Origin: Castellaniella ginsengisoli
GTDB lineage: Bacteria > Pseudomonadota > Gammaproteobacteria > Burkholderiales > Burkholderiaceae_B
Strand: one strand, 5' to 3'
DNA length: 64,000 bases
NCBI RefSeq assembly: GCF_039523235.1
Contig: NZ_BAAAEX010000003.1
Position numbers and translations under genes: made by a program. Every line of letters starts with the position of its first letter. Position 1 is the stretch's first letter. Shown here piece after piece: positions 26,865-35,605 of the stretch. The notes under the pieces were generated by a model. That model searched no databases. It was not told the DNA's origin and saw only the letters and a list, made by a program, of their open reading frames with translations.

Positions 26865-26921
26865 CTTTGATCCTGTCTTCTCGAAAACCAGTGAACCCGA
26901 AAGCCTGCCGGACAGCGCGCC

Positions 26922-28016
26922 TCAGGCGGCACTGCTGATCGACGCCGCCGCTTGGGCGGTTTGCCGGCGGGCGCGCACGCCGGCGGCCAGCCGCTCGAGC
27001 ACGGCCACCGTCGTGTCCCAATCCACGCAGCCATCGGTGATGCTCTGGCCATACACCAGGGGTTTGCCCGGCACCAGATCCTGGCGGCCGCCCACCAGAT
27101 GGCTTTCGACCATCACGCCGAACAGGCGCATGTCGCCGGCCTCGATCTGAGCGCAGACGTCTTCGATCACCAAAGGCTGGCGGGTGTAGTCCTTGCTGCT
27201 GTTGGCATGGCTGGCGTCCACCATCACGCGCGGGCGCATGCCGGCCTTTTCCAGGGCCTCGGCCGCCGCCTGGACATGTTCCGCCTGGTAGTTGGGCGCC
27301 TTGCCGCCGCGCAGGATGATGTGGCAGTCTTCGTTGCCGCGCGTGGACACGATGGCCGAATGCCCGCCTTTGGTGACCGACAGGAAATAATGCGGCTGCG
27401 ACGAAGCCTTGAGCGCGTCGATGGCAATGCGCGTGTTGCCGTCGGTCCCGTTCTTGAAGCCCACCGGGCAGGACAACCCCGAGGCCAGTTCGCGGTGCAC
27501 CTGGCTTTCCGTGGTGCGCGCGCCGATGGCCCCCCAGGAGACCAGGTCGGCGATGTACTGCGGCGTGATCATGTCCAGAAACTCGGTACCAGCCGGCAGG
27601 CCCAGGGCGTTGATGTCGATCAGCAGTTCGCGCGCGGTGCGCAGGCCCTGGTTGATGTCGAAGCTGCCGTCCAGGCCGGGGTCGTTGATGAGGCCCTTCC
27701 AACCCACCGTGGTGCGGGGTTTTTCGAAATACACCCGCATGACGATCACCAGGTCGCCCGCCAGGCGTTCGCGCTCCGGCGCCAGGCGGCGGGCGTATTC
27801 CATGGCGGCCTGGGTATCGTGGATGGAGCACGGGCCGACGACCACCACCAGGCGGTCGTCTCTGCCGTACAGCACCTCGTGGATGGCATGCCGGGTGTCG
27901 TGGACGGTCCGGGAAATATCCGCCGTGCAGGGAAATTCACGCATCACATGAGCGGGCGGGGCCAGCTCGCGGATTTCTCGGATGCGGGTATCGTCGGTAT
28001 TGTGTGACACGGTCAT
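26922..28016 (-). CDS. aroG: 3-deoxy-7-phosphoheptulonate (DAHP) synthase, AroG type
   Basis: A 364-residue class I DAHP synthase that joins phosphoenolpyruvate and erythrose 4-phosphate in the first step of aromatic amino acid synthesis. Motifs include VVGPCSIHDT, FEKPRTTVGWKG, NGTDGNTRIAIDAL, KGGHSAIVSTRGN and DASHANSSKDY, with the metal-binding Cys, His, Glu and Asp. The ATG at 28016 is chosen over one 12 codons upstream. Directly upstream lie a Phe/Tyr-rich leader peptide gene and an attenuator hairpin, so its expression should respond to charging of tRNA-Phe and tRNA-Tyr. Confidence 0.94.
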   Translation of the reverse strand: MTVSHNTDDTRIREIRELAPPAHVMREFPCTADISRTVHDTRHAIHEVLYGRDDRLVVVVGPCSIHDTQAAMEYARRLAPERERLAGDLVIVMRVYFEKPRTTVGWKGLINDPGLDGSFDINQGLRTARELLIDINALGLPAGTEFLDMITPQYIADLVSWGAIGARTTESQVHRELASGLSCPVGFKNGTDGNTRIAIDALKASSQPHYFLSVTKGGHSAIVSTRGNEDCHIILRGGKAPNYQAEHVQAAAEALEKAGMRPRVMVDASHANSSKDYTRQPLVIEDVCAQIEAGDMRLFGVMVESHLVGGRQDLVPGKPLVYGQSITDGCVDWDTTVAVLERLAAGVRARRQTAQAAASISSAA

Positions 28017-28050
28017 GCTCCATTCATGGGCCGGATGCCGGGGCGGCAAC

Positions 28051-28083
28051 AAAAAAGCCGCCTGGCAGCGCCGGCGGCTTTTT
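28051..28083 (-). terminator. Attenuator hairpin upstream of aroG
   Basis: On the minus strand a GC-rich stem (GCCGCC/GGCGGC with pairing flanks) is followed by six T residues, only about 35 bases before the aroG start codon. It lies between the leader peptide stop and aroG, the position expected for a transcription attenuator controlled by ribosome stalling on the leader. Confidence 0.8.
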
Positions 28084-28097
28084 CGGGAATGTGTGGT

Positions 28098-28181
28098 CTA
28101 CCTTTTTGTACAGCGATTCCCTTCCTCCACCAGCGGTTTTGGAAACGTAAAAAAGTAGAAAAAATAAGGAATCGAATGCAT
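28098..28181 (-). CDS. Phe/Tyr leader peptide of aroG
   Basis: A 27-codon open frame beginning MHSIP and containing the run PYFFYFFTF: five Phe and two Tyr within eight codons. This is the hallmark of PheL-type leader peptides. Stalling of the ribosome at these codons when charged tRNA-Phe or tRNA-Tyr is scarce would stop formation of the terminator at 28051-28083 and let transcription enter aroG. The peptide itself probably has no other role. Confidence 0.8.
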   Translation of the reverse strand: MHSIPYFFYFFTFPKPLVEEGNRCTKR

Positions 28182-28436
28182 GGGTCAATCCTAGCATAAC
28201 ACCCGTCTCAGGGGCAAGAAAGTTGCTCCGACGATGTCTCCGTGATTCCATGCCCTCGAAGCTTTTTCCACGCTTCCCCAGCCTTTTCCATGCGAACTTG
28301 ACGCTGCGCATGGATTGATGGGTGAATCCTAGCACGCCTCCACTCTTCTACGGCAAGAAAATTGCTCCAGTAATCCCTGAAGTATTTTCCGCTCACGCCC
28401 GATCTTTCTGTTCCGACCAGAACATTCCACGTGAAT
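28181..28436 (-). promoter_or_regulatory. aroG promoter region, tandemly duplicated
   Basis: Two diverged copies of a roughly 115-base segment lie in direct orientation about 138 bases apart (near 28181-28300 and 28319-28436). The best conserved blocks are GGCAAGAAA(G/A)TTGCTCC and TGGGT(C/G)AATCCTAGCA. On the minus strand each copy offers TTGCC(C/G), a spacer of 18 or 19 bases and an extended minus-10 TGCTAGGAT. The copy nearer aroG lies immediately before the leader peptide. The rest of the 28182-28514 gap holds the opposite ehuB promoter. Confidence 0.6.
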
Positions 28437-28463
28437 TGATTAGCACACAAATCATTCTATAAT
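28436..28463 (+). promoter_or_regulatory. Promoter of ehuBCDA
   Basis: TTGATT (28436-28441), a 16-base spacer and TATAAT (28458-28463), about 50 bases before the ehuB start codon. A good ribosome binding site (CAGGAGA) precedes the ATG. Confidence 0.65.
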
Positions 28464-28514
28464 CCATCATTCGCTCAGACATCATTTCACACAAACACAT
28501 TCAGGAGACTCTCC

Positions 28515-29375
28515 ATGAAAACCACCTTCAAACCCTGGCTGCTGGCCGCAGCCGCCGCCTTCACGCTGGGGCCGGGCGCAGCCGCCCAGGCGGCCGATCT
28601 GGCCGCCATCCAGAAGTCGGGCACGCTGCGCGTGGCCGTGGCCAACGAAATCCCCTACGGCTACATGGACCTCAACGGCGAGGCCAAGGGCGCCGGGCCC
28701 GACGTCATCAAACATATCGCCAAGGCCCTGGGCATCAAGAACATCTCCTGGACCACCACCAACTTCGGCTCGCTCATCCCCGGCCTGCAGGCCGACCGCT
28801 ACGACGTCGTCGCCGCCGAAATGGCCATCCTGCCCCAGCGCTGCGAACAGATCATCTACTCCGAACCCAACAGCTCCTACGGCGAGGGCCTGCTGGTGGC
28901 CAAGGGCAATCCCAAGGGCATCCACGACTTCGAGAGCTTCGCCACCTCGGGCAACAAGGTCGCCATCATGGCCGGCGCCGACCAGCTCGAAATGCTGCAG
29001 GCCCTCAAGGTCCCGGCCGACCAGATCGTCACCATCTCCAACAACGCCGACGCGATCTCCACCGTCTCTACCGGCCGCGCCGACGCCTATGCCGCCACCA
29101 GCCTGACCGTCTCCGAGCTGGCCGCCAAGAGCCAGGGCAAGACCGAGGCCGCCCACGACTTCAAGGACCCGGTTGTCGATGGCAAGGTCGTGCGCAGTTG
29201 GGGCGGCTTCGCCTTCTCCAAGGATTCGGCCGACCTGCGCGACGCCGTGAACAAGGAATTGGCCAAGTTCAAGAAAACCCAGGAATGGAAGGACATCCTT
29301 CACAGCTACGGCTTCTCCGAGGAAGACACGAGCGAGTCCTTCGCCCGCAGCACCGCACAGCTCTGCGCCGGCTAA
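28515..29375 (+). CDS. ehuB: Ectoine/hydroxyectoine ABC transporter substrate-binding protein EhuB
   Basis: A 286-residue periplasmic binding protein of the polar amino acid type. The signal peptide (about residues 1-26) ends AAAQA. The mature part has the family pattern KSGTLRVAVANEIPYGYMD, DVVAAEMAILPQRCEQIIYSEPN and NNADAISTVSTGRADAYAAT. Assignment to EhuB rests on the family pattern plus the convergent ect cluster. It would capture ectoine and hydroxyectoine for uptake through EhuC, EhuD and EhuA. First gene of the operon. Confidence 0.88.
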   Translation: MKTTFKPWLLAAAAAFTLGPGAAAQAADLAAIQKSGTLRVAVANEIPYGYMDLNGEAKGAGPDVIKHIAKALGIKNISWTTTNFGSLIPGLQADRYDVVAAEMAILPQRCEQIIYSEPNSSYGEGLLVAKGNPKGIHDFESFATSGNKVAIMAGADQLEMLQALKVPADQIVTISNNADAISTVSTGRADAYAATSLTVSELAAKSQGKTEAAHDFKDPVVDGKVVRSWGGFAFSKDSADLRDAVNKELAKFKKTQEWKDILHSYGFSEEDTSESFARSTAQLCAG

Positions 29376-29393
29376 GGCCCGACCGCACCGCGC

Positions 29394-30065
29394 ATGAACT
29401 GGCTGTCCTACCTGAACCCCCTGATGGAGGGCGCCTGGGTCACGATCCGGCTCGCCCTGTATTCCACCCTTCTGGGAGGGGTGTTCGCCTTCCTGTTCGG
29501 CATCGGCCGCCTCTCCAGCCTGCGCCTCTGCCGCTGGATCTCGATCGCCCTGATCGAGATCTTTCGCGGCACCTCGCTGCTGGTGCAGTTGTTCTGGCTG
29601 TTCTTCGCCCTGCCGGTGCTCGGCCAGGCCCTGGGCATCGACCTGCGCCTGCCCCCGGTCGTGGCCGGCACCCTGGCGCTCAGTCTGAACATCGGCGCCT
29701 ACGGCGCCGAGGTCGTGCGCGGCGCCATCCAGGCCGTGCCGCACAATCAGCACGAGGCCGCCAAGGCCCTGGACTTCACCCCCAGGCAGATTCTGTGGCG
29801 CATCGCCATCCCCCAGGCCGTGCCCGAGATGATGCCCAGCTTCGGCAACCTGGCCGTGCAGAACCTCAAGGACACCGCCCTGGTCTCGCTGATCGGCCTG
29901 GGCGACCTGGCCTTCCAGGCCGAACGCATCCGCAACTTCACCCAGGACAGCGTCGGCGTCTACACCCTGCTGCTGTTCATGTATTTCGGCATGGCATTGG
30001 TGCTGGCCGCCCTGATGCGTCTTCTGGAAACCTATGTGGGGCGCTGGCGCGCCAGAGGAACCTGA
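29394..30065 (+). CDS. ehuC: Ectoine ABC transporter permease EhuC
   Basis: A 223-residue inner-membrane permease of the His/Glu/Gln/Arg-type ABC family with about five membrane helices. The coupling-loop motif EAAKALDFTPRQILWRIAIP (EAA loop) contacts the ATPase EhuA. Typical segments are EIFRGTSLLVQLFW and LSLNIGAYGAEVVRGAI. It starts 18 bases after ehuB and its stop codon abuts the ehuD start. Confidence 0.88.
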   Translation: MNWLSYLNPLMEGAWVTIRLALYSTLLGGVFAFLFGIGRLSSLRLCRWISIALIEIFRGTSLLVQLFWLFFALPVLGQALGIDLRLPPVVAGTLALSLNIGAYGAEVVRGAIQAVPHNQHEAAKALDFTPRQILWRIAIPQAVPEMMPSFGNLAVQNLKDTALVSLIGLGDLAFQAERIRNFTQDSVGVYTLLLFMYFGMALVLAALMRLLETYVGRWRARGT

Positions 30066-30758
30066 ATGCTGTTCGGCATCGAATGGAACACCGCCAACGA
30101 CTGGGTCTTCGCCTGGTCGATTCTGCCCATCCTGCTACGCGGCCTGATCGTCACGGTCCAGGCCACGCTGCTGGGCTTCGTCGTCGGCGCCGTGCTCGGC
30201 CTGATCCTCGCCGCGCTCAAAAGCGCGCGCCTGAAGCTCATCGCCTGGCCCGCCGCCGTCTTCACCGAATTCCTGCGCGACACCCCCCTGCTCGTGCAAC
30301 TCTTCTTCCTGTACTACGTCCTGCCCGAATACGGCCTGGTCCTGCCCGCCTTCCTCACCGGCGCCCTGGCCCTGGGCGTGCAATACAGCGCCTATATGTC
30401 CGAGGTCTACCGCGCCGGCCTCGAATCCATCACCCACGGACAGACCGAGGCCGCCCGCGCACTGGACATCTCGCCGCTGCGCACCTTCGCCGTCATCATC
30501 CTGCCCCAGGCCATCCCGCGCATCATCCCGGCCCTGGGCAACTACCTCGTCTCCATCATGAAGGACGTCCCCGTCCTGTCCGTGGTCTCCGTCCTGGAAA
30601 TGCTCAACGTCGCCCGCATCATCGGCGACCGCACCTTCAACTACATGGTGCCGCTCACCCTGGTCGGCCTCCTCTACCTCATCATGACGCTGCTGGCCGC
30701 CTTCCTGGTCCGCCACCTCGACGAAAAACTGCCCAAGCAAGGCATTCCTCTGCGCTGA
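30066..30758 (+). CDS. ehuD: Ectoine ABC transporter permease EhuD
   Basis: A 230-residue inner-membrane permease, partner of EhuC. It has the EAA coupling loop EAARALDISPLRTFAVIILP and the family segments FLRDTPLLVQLFFLYYVLP and YSAYMSEVYRAGLESI. The ATG directly abuts the ehuC stop codon, so the two are translated together. Confidence 0.88.
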   Translation: MLFGIEWNTANDWVFAWSILPILLRGLIVTVQATLLGFVVGAVLGLILAALKSARLKLIAWPAAVFTEFLRDTPLLVQLFFLYYVLPEYGLVLPAFLTGALALGVQYSAYMSEVYRAGLESITHGQTEAARALDISPLRTFAVIILPQAIPRIIPALGNYLVSIMKDVPVLSVVSVLEMLNVARIIGDRTFNYMVPLTLVGLLYLIMTLLAAFLVRHLDEKLPKQGIPLR

Positions 30759-30766
30759 GCCCGACC

Positions 30767-31585
<819 letters not shown>

Positions 31586-31626
31586 TCGGCAGGCTGACTG
31601 CGAAACCGGCATCGCGCGGCGACCAG

Positions 31627-31663
31627 AAAAAAATACGCGTACCGCCCCAAAGGGCGGCACGCG
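31627..31663 (-). terminator. Terminator between ehuA and ectD (both directions possible)
   Basis: Stem CGCGTACCGCCC/GGGCGGCACGCG with one mismatch and a 4-base loop. On the minus strand it is followed by a run of T residues, so it should end the ectoine synthesis operon; it can also slow the convergent ehu message. Confidence 0.75.
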
Positions 31664-31701
31664 TCCGGCCGCATGCCCGGCGCAGGCGCGCCGGACCAGG
31701 T

Positions 31702-32604
31702 CTAGGCCGCCACCTGCAGCGGTGTCAGCGGTTCGAACGAACGCCGCGCCGCGATATGTTCGGGACGGGGTTTCATGCCGTGGAAAGGCGCAACCAGGCG
31801 GTTCTCCACGCTGTTGTAGACCATGAACACATTGCTGCGCGGCCAGGGCGACAGGTTGCCGCCCGAACTGTGCAGGGTATTGCAATCGAAGAACACCACC
31901 GAACCGGCCGGCGCCGTGAAGGCGCGCAGCCCGCCCTTTTCGGCCAGCAGGCGCAGACTGACCGGATCAGGCACGCCCACATCCTGGCGCCGCAGCGAGG
32001 TCCGGTAGTTGTCCTCGGGCGTTTCGCCCACGCAGGCCACGAACTGCCGGTGCGAGCCCGGAATCAAGGTCAGCGGCCCATTGAAGGCGGTATTGTCCGT
32101 CAGCAGCACCGAGCAGCTCAGGGCGCGCATGGCCGGCATGCCGTCCTCCACGTGCCAGGTCTCGAAATCCGAATGCCAATAGAATTCCTTGCCGTCGAGC
32201 GCCGGCTTCATGTTCACCCGCGACTGATGGATATAGACCTCCGAGCCCAGAATCTGGCGCGCCACGTCCAGGAGCCGAGGGTCGCGAGGCAGGTCGGCCA
32301 GATGCCGGCCCAGCTCATGCACCCGGAAGATCGAGCGCAAGGCGGTGCCCCCCGGTTCGCGGATGACCTCCTCGCCCTCGCGCACGGCCGGATCGTGTTC
32401 CAGCGCCTGCGCTTCGCGGCGCAGCGCCCCGACCTCATCGGCATCGAACACGCCGGGCAGGACCAGAAAACCGTCCTGCTCATAGGCCCGCAATTGCGTC
32501 TCGTCGAGCGCATCGGCGTAGCGGCCTCCGTCATACACCACGGGATCGCCGCGCGCGATCAGCGCCGCGTCCCGCCCCGTTCTGGAAACATAACAATCTT
32601 TCAT
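31702..32604 (-). CDS. ectD: Ectoine hydroxylase EctD
   Basis: A 300-residue non-haem Fe(II)/2-oxoglutarate dioxygenase converting ectoine to 5-hydroxyectoine. The iron-binding HxD pair lies in FYWHSDFETWHVEDGMPAMR, a stretch diagnostic of EctD, and the distal His is in FFDCNTLHSSGGNLSPWPRS. The start at 32604 is preceded by AAGGGA and gives the usual EctD length. It lies 31 bases downstream of ectC and ends the operon. Confidence 0.95.
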   Translation of the reverse strand: MKDCYVSRTGRDAALIARGDPVVYDGGRYADALDETQLRAYEQDGFLVLPGVFDADEVGALRREAQALEHDPAVREGEEVIREPGGTALRSIFRVHELGRHLADLPRDPRLLDVARQILGSEVYIHQSRVNMKPALDGKEFYWHSDFETWHVEDGMPAMRALSCSVLLTDNTAFNGPLTLIPGSHRQFVACVGETPEDNYRTSLRRQDVGVPDPVSLRLLAEKGGLRAFTAPAGSVVFFDCNTLHSSGGNLSPWPRSNVFMVYNSVENRLVAPFHGMKPRPEHIAARRSFEPLTPLQVAA

Positions 32605-32635
32605 AACCAATCCCTTCTGCTCTTCTTGCCCGCGC

Positions 32636-33040
32636 TCAGGCGCTGTCCGTCTCGCACAGTTCGAGCGGATAGACGCCCGAAGCGTCATGCACCTCGCGGC
32701 CGGTGAGCGGCGGATTGAAGACGCAGATCACCCGCAAGGGCTCGCGCCCGCCGCGCAGCCAGTGTTCATCATGCTGATCCAAGGCATAGACCACGCCCGG
32801 GCCGAGCGCGAACCGGCGGCCATCGGCAATCGTCTCGATCTCGCCGTCGCCCTCGATGCACCACACGGCCTCAAGGTGGTTCTGATAATGGATGTGGGTT
32901 TCCGTTCCAGGAAAGATCACGGTTTCATGGAAGGAAAACCCCATCCCGTCCTTGGACAGCAGCACACGGCGGCTGGTCCAGTTTTCGGTGACGATTTCCT
33001 GATCGGTGCCGATCACGTCTTTGACATTGCGTACGATCAT
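32636..33040 (-). CDS. ectC: Ectoine synthase EctC
   Basis: A 134-residue cupin-fold enzyme that closes N-gamma-acetyl-diaminobutyrate to ectoine. Its signature MIVRNVKDVIGTDQEI at the start and HIHYQNHLEAVWCIEGDGE, with the metal-binding residues, are typical, as is the C-terminal CVFNPPLTGREVHD. The ATG overlaps the stop codon of ectB (TGATG). Confidence 0.96.
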   Translation of the reverse strand: MIVRNVKDVIGTDQEIVTENWTSRRVLLSKDGMGFSFHETVIFPGTETHIHYQNHLEAVWCIEGDGEIETIADGRRFALGPGVVYALDQHDEHWLRGGREPLRVICVFNPPLTGREVHDASGVYPLELCETDSA

Positions 33041-34344
33041 CAGTTGCTCCCCGCGACTTTGAGTACCTGCGGCCGGCGCCCCAGGCTGGCCAGGACCTCG
33101 TTGGTGCAGCGTTCAATGATTTCGAGCCCCCGGGTCAGTTGCTCGCGCGGAATCGTCAGCGCAGGCAGGATCTTCAGGACTTCGTCGCGCGCCCCCGAGG
33201 TTTCCACCACCAGGCCTTCCTGGAAAGCGCGCCGGGCGATCTGATTGGCCAGATCATCGCCCACCGGCGTGGCCAGCCCCTGGATCAGGCCGCGGCCGCG
33301 CACGGTCAGGCCGGCATGGCGGCAGCTGTGCGCCAGGTTTTCCAGCCAGTCGCGCACCAGCGCCTCTTTGGATTCGACCTCCTTGGACAGCGCGTCGTCG
33401 GCCCAGTAGGATTCGAGTGCCTGGGCAGCCGTGACGAACGCCAGATTGTTGCCGCGGAACGTGCCGCTGTGCGCACCCGGCTCCCAGACGTCGAGTTCAC
33501 GCCGGAACAGAACCAGCGACATGGGCAACCCGGCGCCGGAGAGAGATTTCGACAAGGTCACGATATCGGGCGAAATGCCGGCGGCCTCGAAGCTGAAGAA
33601 GTCCCGCGTCCGGCCGCAGCCCACCTGGATGTCGTCCACGATCAGCAGCATGTCATGGCGGCGGCACAGGCGTTCCAGCTCGCGCAGCCAGCGCTGCGAA
33701 GCCACGTTCACCCCGCCCTCGCCCTGCACCGTCTCGACGATCACGGCGGCGGGATGGTCCAGCCCGCTGCTCGGGTCGTCCAGCATGCGCTCCAGCCAGG
33801 CCATGGTGTCGACGTCCGGGCCGAAATAGCCGTCGAAGGGCATGAAGCTGGTATTGCCCAATGCCACGCCCGCGGCCTTGCGGAATTTCTGGTTGGCGGT
33901 CACGGCCAGCGAGCCACCCGACACCCCATGAAACCCGTGGGTAAAGGAGATGATGTTCTGGCGGCCCTTGACCTGGCGGGCCAGTTTCAGGGCGGCTTCG
34001 ACGGCATTGGTGCCGGTCGGACCCGTGAACTGCACTTTGTAATCCAGCCCGCGCGGCTTGAGCACCAGGCGGTCCAGTGTCTGCAAAAAGTGCTTTTTTG
34101 CGCTGGTGGCCATGTCCAGCCCGTGCACCACGCCATCCGAAGACAGATACTCGACCATGCGTTCCTGCAGGATCGGGTTGTTGTGGCCATAGTTCAGGGT
34201 GCCCGCGCCGCTGAAGAAATCAATGTACGAGCGTCCCGTTTCATCGAACAGTTCCGATCCGCGCGCCTTGGCGAAGATCACCGGGAATGACCGGACGTAG
34301 CCCCTGACTTCGGACTCCATCCGTTCGAATATTTTCAGATCCAT
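33040..34344 (-). CDS. ectB: Diaminobutyrate--2-oxoglutarate transaminase EctB
   Basis: A 434-residue class III PLP aminotransferase making L-2,4-diaminobutyrate from aspartate semialdehyde. It starts MDLKIFERMESEVRGYVRSF, diagnostic for EctB, and has the PLP-site segments FFSGAGTLNYGHNNP, TGPTGTNAVEAALKLAR, LLIVDDIQVGCGRTRDFFSF and VTLSKSLSGAGLP with the PLP lysine. A strong Shine-Dalgarno sequence (AAGGAGG) lies 6 bases before the ATG. That ribosome binding site is itself inside an open frame continuing from ectA, so a fused EctA-EctB protein of 623 residues is also possible. Confidence 0.95.
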   Translation of the reverse strand: MDLKIFERMESEVRGYVRSFPVIFAKARGSELFDETGRSYIDFFSGAGTLNYGHNNPILQERMVEYLSSDGVVHGLDMATSAKKHFLQTLDRLVLKPRGLDYKVQFTGPTGTNAVEAALKLARQVKGRQNIISFTHGFHGVSGGSLAVTANQKFRKAAGVALGNTSFMPFDGYFGPDVDTMAWLERMLDDPSSGLDHPAAVIVETVQGEGGVNVASQRWLRELERLCRRHDMLLIVDDIQVGCGRTRDFFSFEAAGISPDIVTLSKSLSGAGLPMSLVLFRRELDVWEPGAHSGTFRGNNLAFVTAAQALESYWADDALSKEVESKEALVRDWLENLAHSCRHAGLTVRGRGLIQGLATPVGDDLANQIARRAFQEGLVVETSGARDEVLKILPALTIPREQLTRGLEIIERCTNEVLASLGRRPQVLKVAGSN

Positions 34345-34911
34345 TGTTTCCTCCTTGTTGACGTTCGAGTGGACGACAGCAACTTGGCTCACTGCCGACA
34401 AGGAAAACGGGCCGATACGCAACAGCGGTTCCGGCTCGTGTGTCTGAGCCCCGAACAGCGCCGGTTCGAACAGCACCGATTCTTTCAATGAGGCCCGCAA
34501 ATCGTCCGCCAGCCGCGTGAACAGCCCTCGGGACGCTTGGTTCTGGGGGCCAACGGTGGTTTCCACCCAGCGCACCCCCGATAACTCATGCCGCGCCAGC
34601 AGCAGGCGCAGCATCCGGCGGCCAATGCCTTGCCCGCGCACACGCGGGTGGACCGCCACCTGCCAGACGAACAGGACGCCTTCGCGGCCTGGTGGCCGGT
34701 AGGCGCTCACCATGCCGGCCACGCCGTGCGCGTCTTCGGCCACGATGCAGGTCTGGGAAAAATGCTCCGTCAGCAGCAAGTAGAGGTAGACGGAGTTGAG
34801 ATCGAGCGGCGGACATTCGGACACCAGCGCATGCAGCGCCTGGCCATCCGCATGGCACGGGGCCCGGAAACGAACCCCGCCGTCTTCTAGTGGGTCGCTG
34901 TCGCGCTTCAA
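34345..34911 (-). CDS. ectA: Diaminobutyrate acetyltransferase EctA, in frame with EctB and without its own stop
   Basis: A GNAT-fold acetyltransferase of about 189 residues, acetylating L-2,4-diaminobutyrate. Family signatures are PPLDLNSVYLYLLLTEHFS, the acetyl-CoA loop VHPRVRGQGIGRRMLRLLL and TTVGPQNQASRGLF. A usual EctA would end near EPEPLLRIGP. Here about 22 further residues follow and the frame passes through the ectB ribosome binding site (translated as NKEE) into ectB with no stop codon. The start is a TTG at 34911 overlapping the ectR stop codon; no ATG is available near the expected N-terminus. Confidence 0.88.
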
Positions 34912-35444
34912 ACCACGAGCCCGGATTCGGGCGCCACCCCGGTGACTGGCACATCCAGCATCGGGGAAGGAGTATCGGCCGCCGAAGGCAGATCGGGATC
35001 GGCCTCGATCAGATCGACGACACGTTCCAGCGACAGGGTGATAGTGGCCTGTTCGAGCTCTGGCAAAGCCTTGAGGGAATCAGCCAGCTTCTGCTGCAGC
35101 GGGGAAGGCGTATCGCGGGCCAGCTTGCGGCCCGCCTCGGTGGCACTGACGAACACGATCCGCCGGTCGGCGCGTCCGCGTTCGCGAACGATCAGCCCCT
35201 TGTCTTCGAGGCGATCGAGGATGCCCACCACCGTACTGGCGCTGACGTGAACCTCGCGGCTGATGACAGTCGCGGTCATCGGCCCTTTATCGATGATCGT
35301 GCGCAGGCACACGAGCTGCGGCCCCGTGATGTGGCTGCAGACGGACAATTGGCGTGAATGCAGGGCGACGGCGCGCGTGATCTTGCGCAATGCCCGCAGG
35401 ATGCGCAGATCATAGGTCTGATCCTCGCCCGTAACGGTCTTCAT
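34908..35444 (-). CDS. ectR: MarR-family regulator of ectoine genes (EctR type)
   Basis: A 178-residue MarR-type winged-helix repressor. The DNA-binding part is MTATVISREVHVSASTVVGILD with the wing RERGRADRRIVFVSATEAG. It is the first gene of the ectoine operon, the place and family of EctR proteins that answer to osmotic strength. The stop overlaps the TTG start of ectA. It probably binds the palindrome over its own promoter (35478-35513). Confidence 0.88.
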   Translation of the reverse strand: MKTVTGEDQTYDLRILRALRKITRAVALHSRQLSVCSHITGPQLVCLRTIIDKGPMTATVISREVHVSASTVVGILDRLEDKGLIVRERGRADRRIVFVSATEAGRKLARDTPSPLQQKLADSLKALPELEQATITLSLERVVDLIEADPDLPSAADTPSPMLDVPVTGVAPESGLVV

Positions 35445-35477
35445 GATGAATCGATGTCCTCAAAAAATTGATTTCTA

Positions 35478-35513
35478 TTGAAATGATAAGCCCATCAATC
35501 ATTTCGGTCAATG
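35478..35513 (-). promoter_or_regulatory. ect operon promoter and likely EctR operator
   Basis: On the minus strand TTGACC (35506-35511), a 17-base spacer and TATCAT (35483-35488) form a good sigma-70 promoter about 40-65 bases before ectR. An imperfect inverted repeat, ATTGAAATGAT and ATCATTTCGGTCAAT, spans both elements, a fitting site for a MarR-type repressor. Confidence 0.6.
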
Positions 35514-35547
35514 AAAACCACCCTCGCTTGCCCAAGCCCCAATGACA

Positions 35548-35577
35548 AAGCCCCCGCGGCGATGCCGGCGGGGGCTT
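35548..35577 (-). terminator. Terminator hairpin after nirK
   Basis: A 10-bp perfect stem (AAGCCCCCGC/GCGGGGGCTT) with a 10-base loop lies just downstream of the nirK stop codon. On the minus strand it is followed by a short T-rich run (TTTGTCATT). Confidence 0.7.
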
Positions 35578-35605
35578 GTTCTTGCCTGCGAAACGCAGGC
35601 CGGCA

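Noticed and set aside
23847..26870. A 1007-codon open frame on the plus strand opposite glcE, glcD and the LDH-type gene
   Set aside because: It is exactly antisense to three well-supported flavoprotein genes and has the His/Gln/Arg/Gly-rich composition of reverse frames in GC-rich DNA; no motif and no ribosome binding site.
29198..30766. In-frame extension upstream of ehuA giving a 795-residue protein
   Set aside because: The extension runs through ehuB, ehuC and ehuD in a wrong frame; the ATPase has its own start 8 bases after ehuD.
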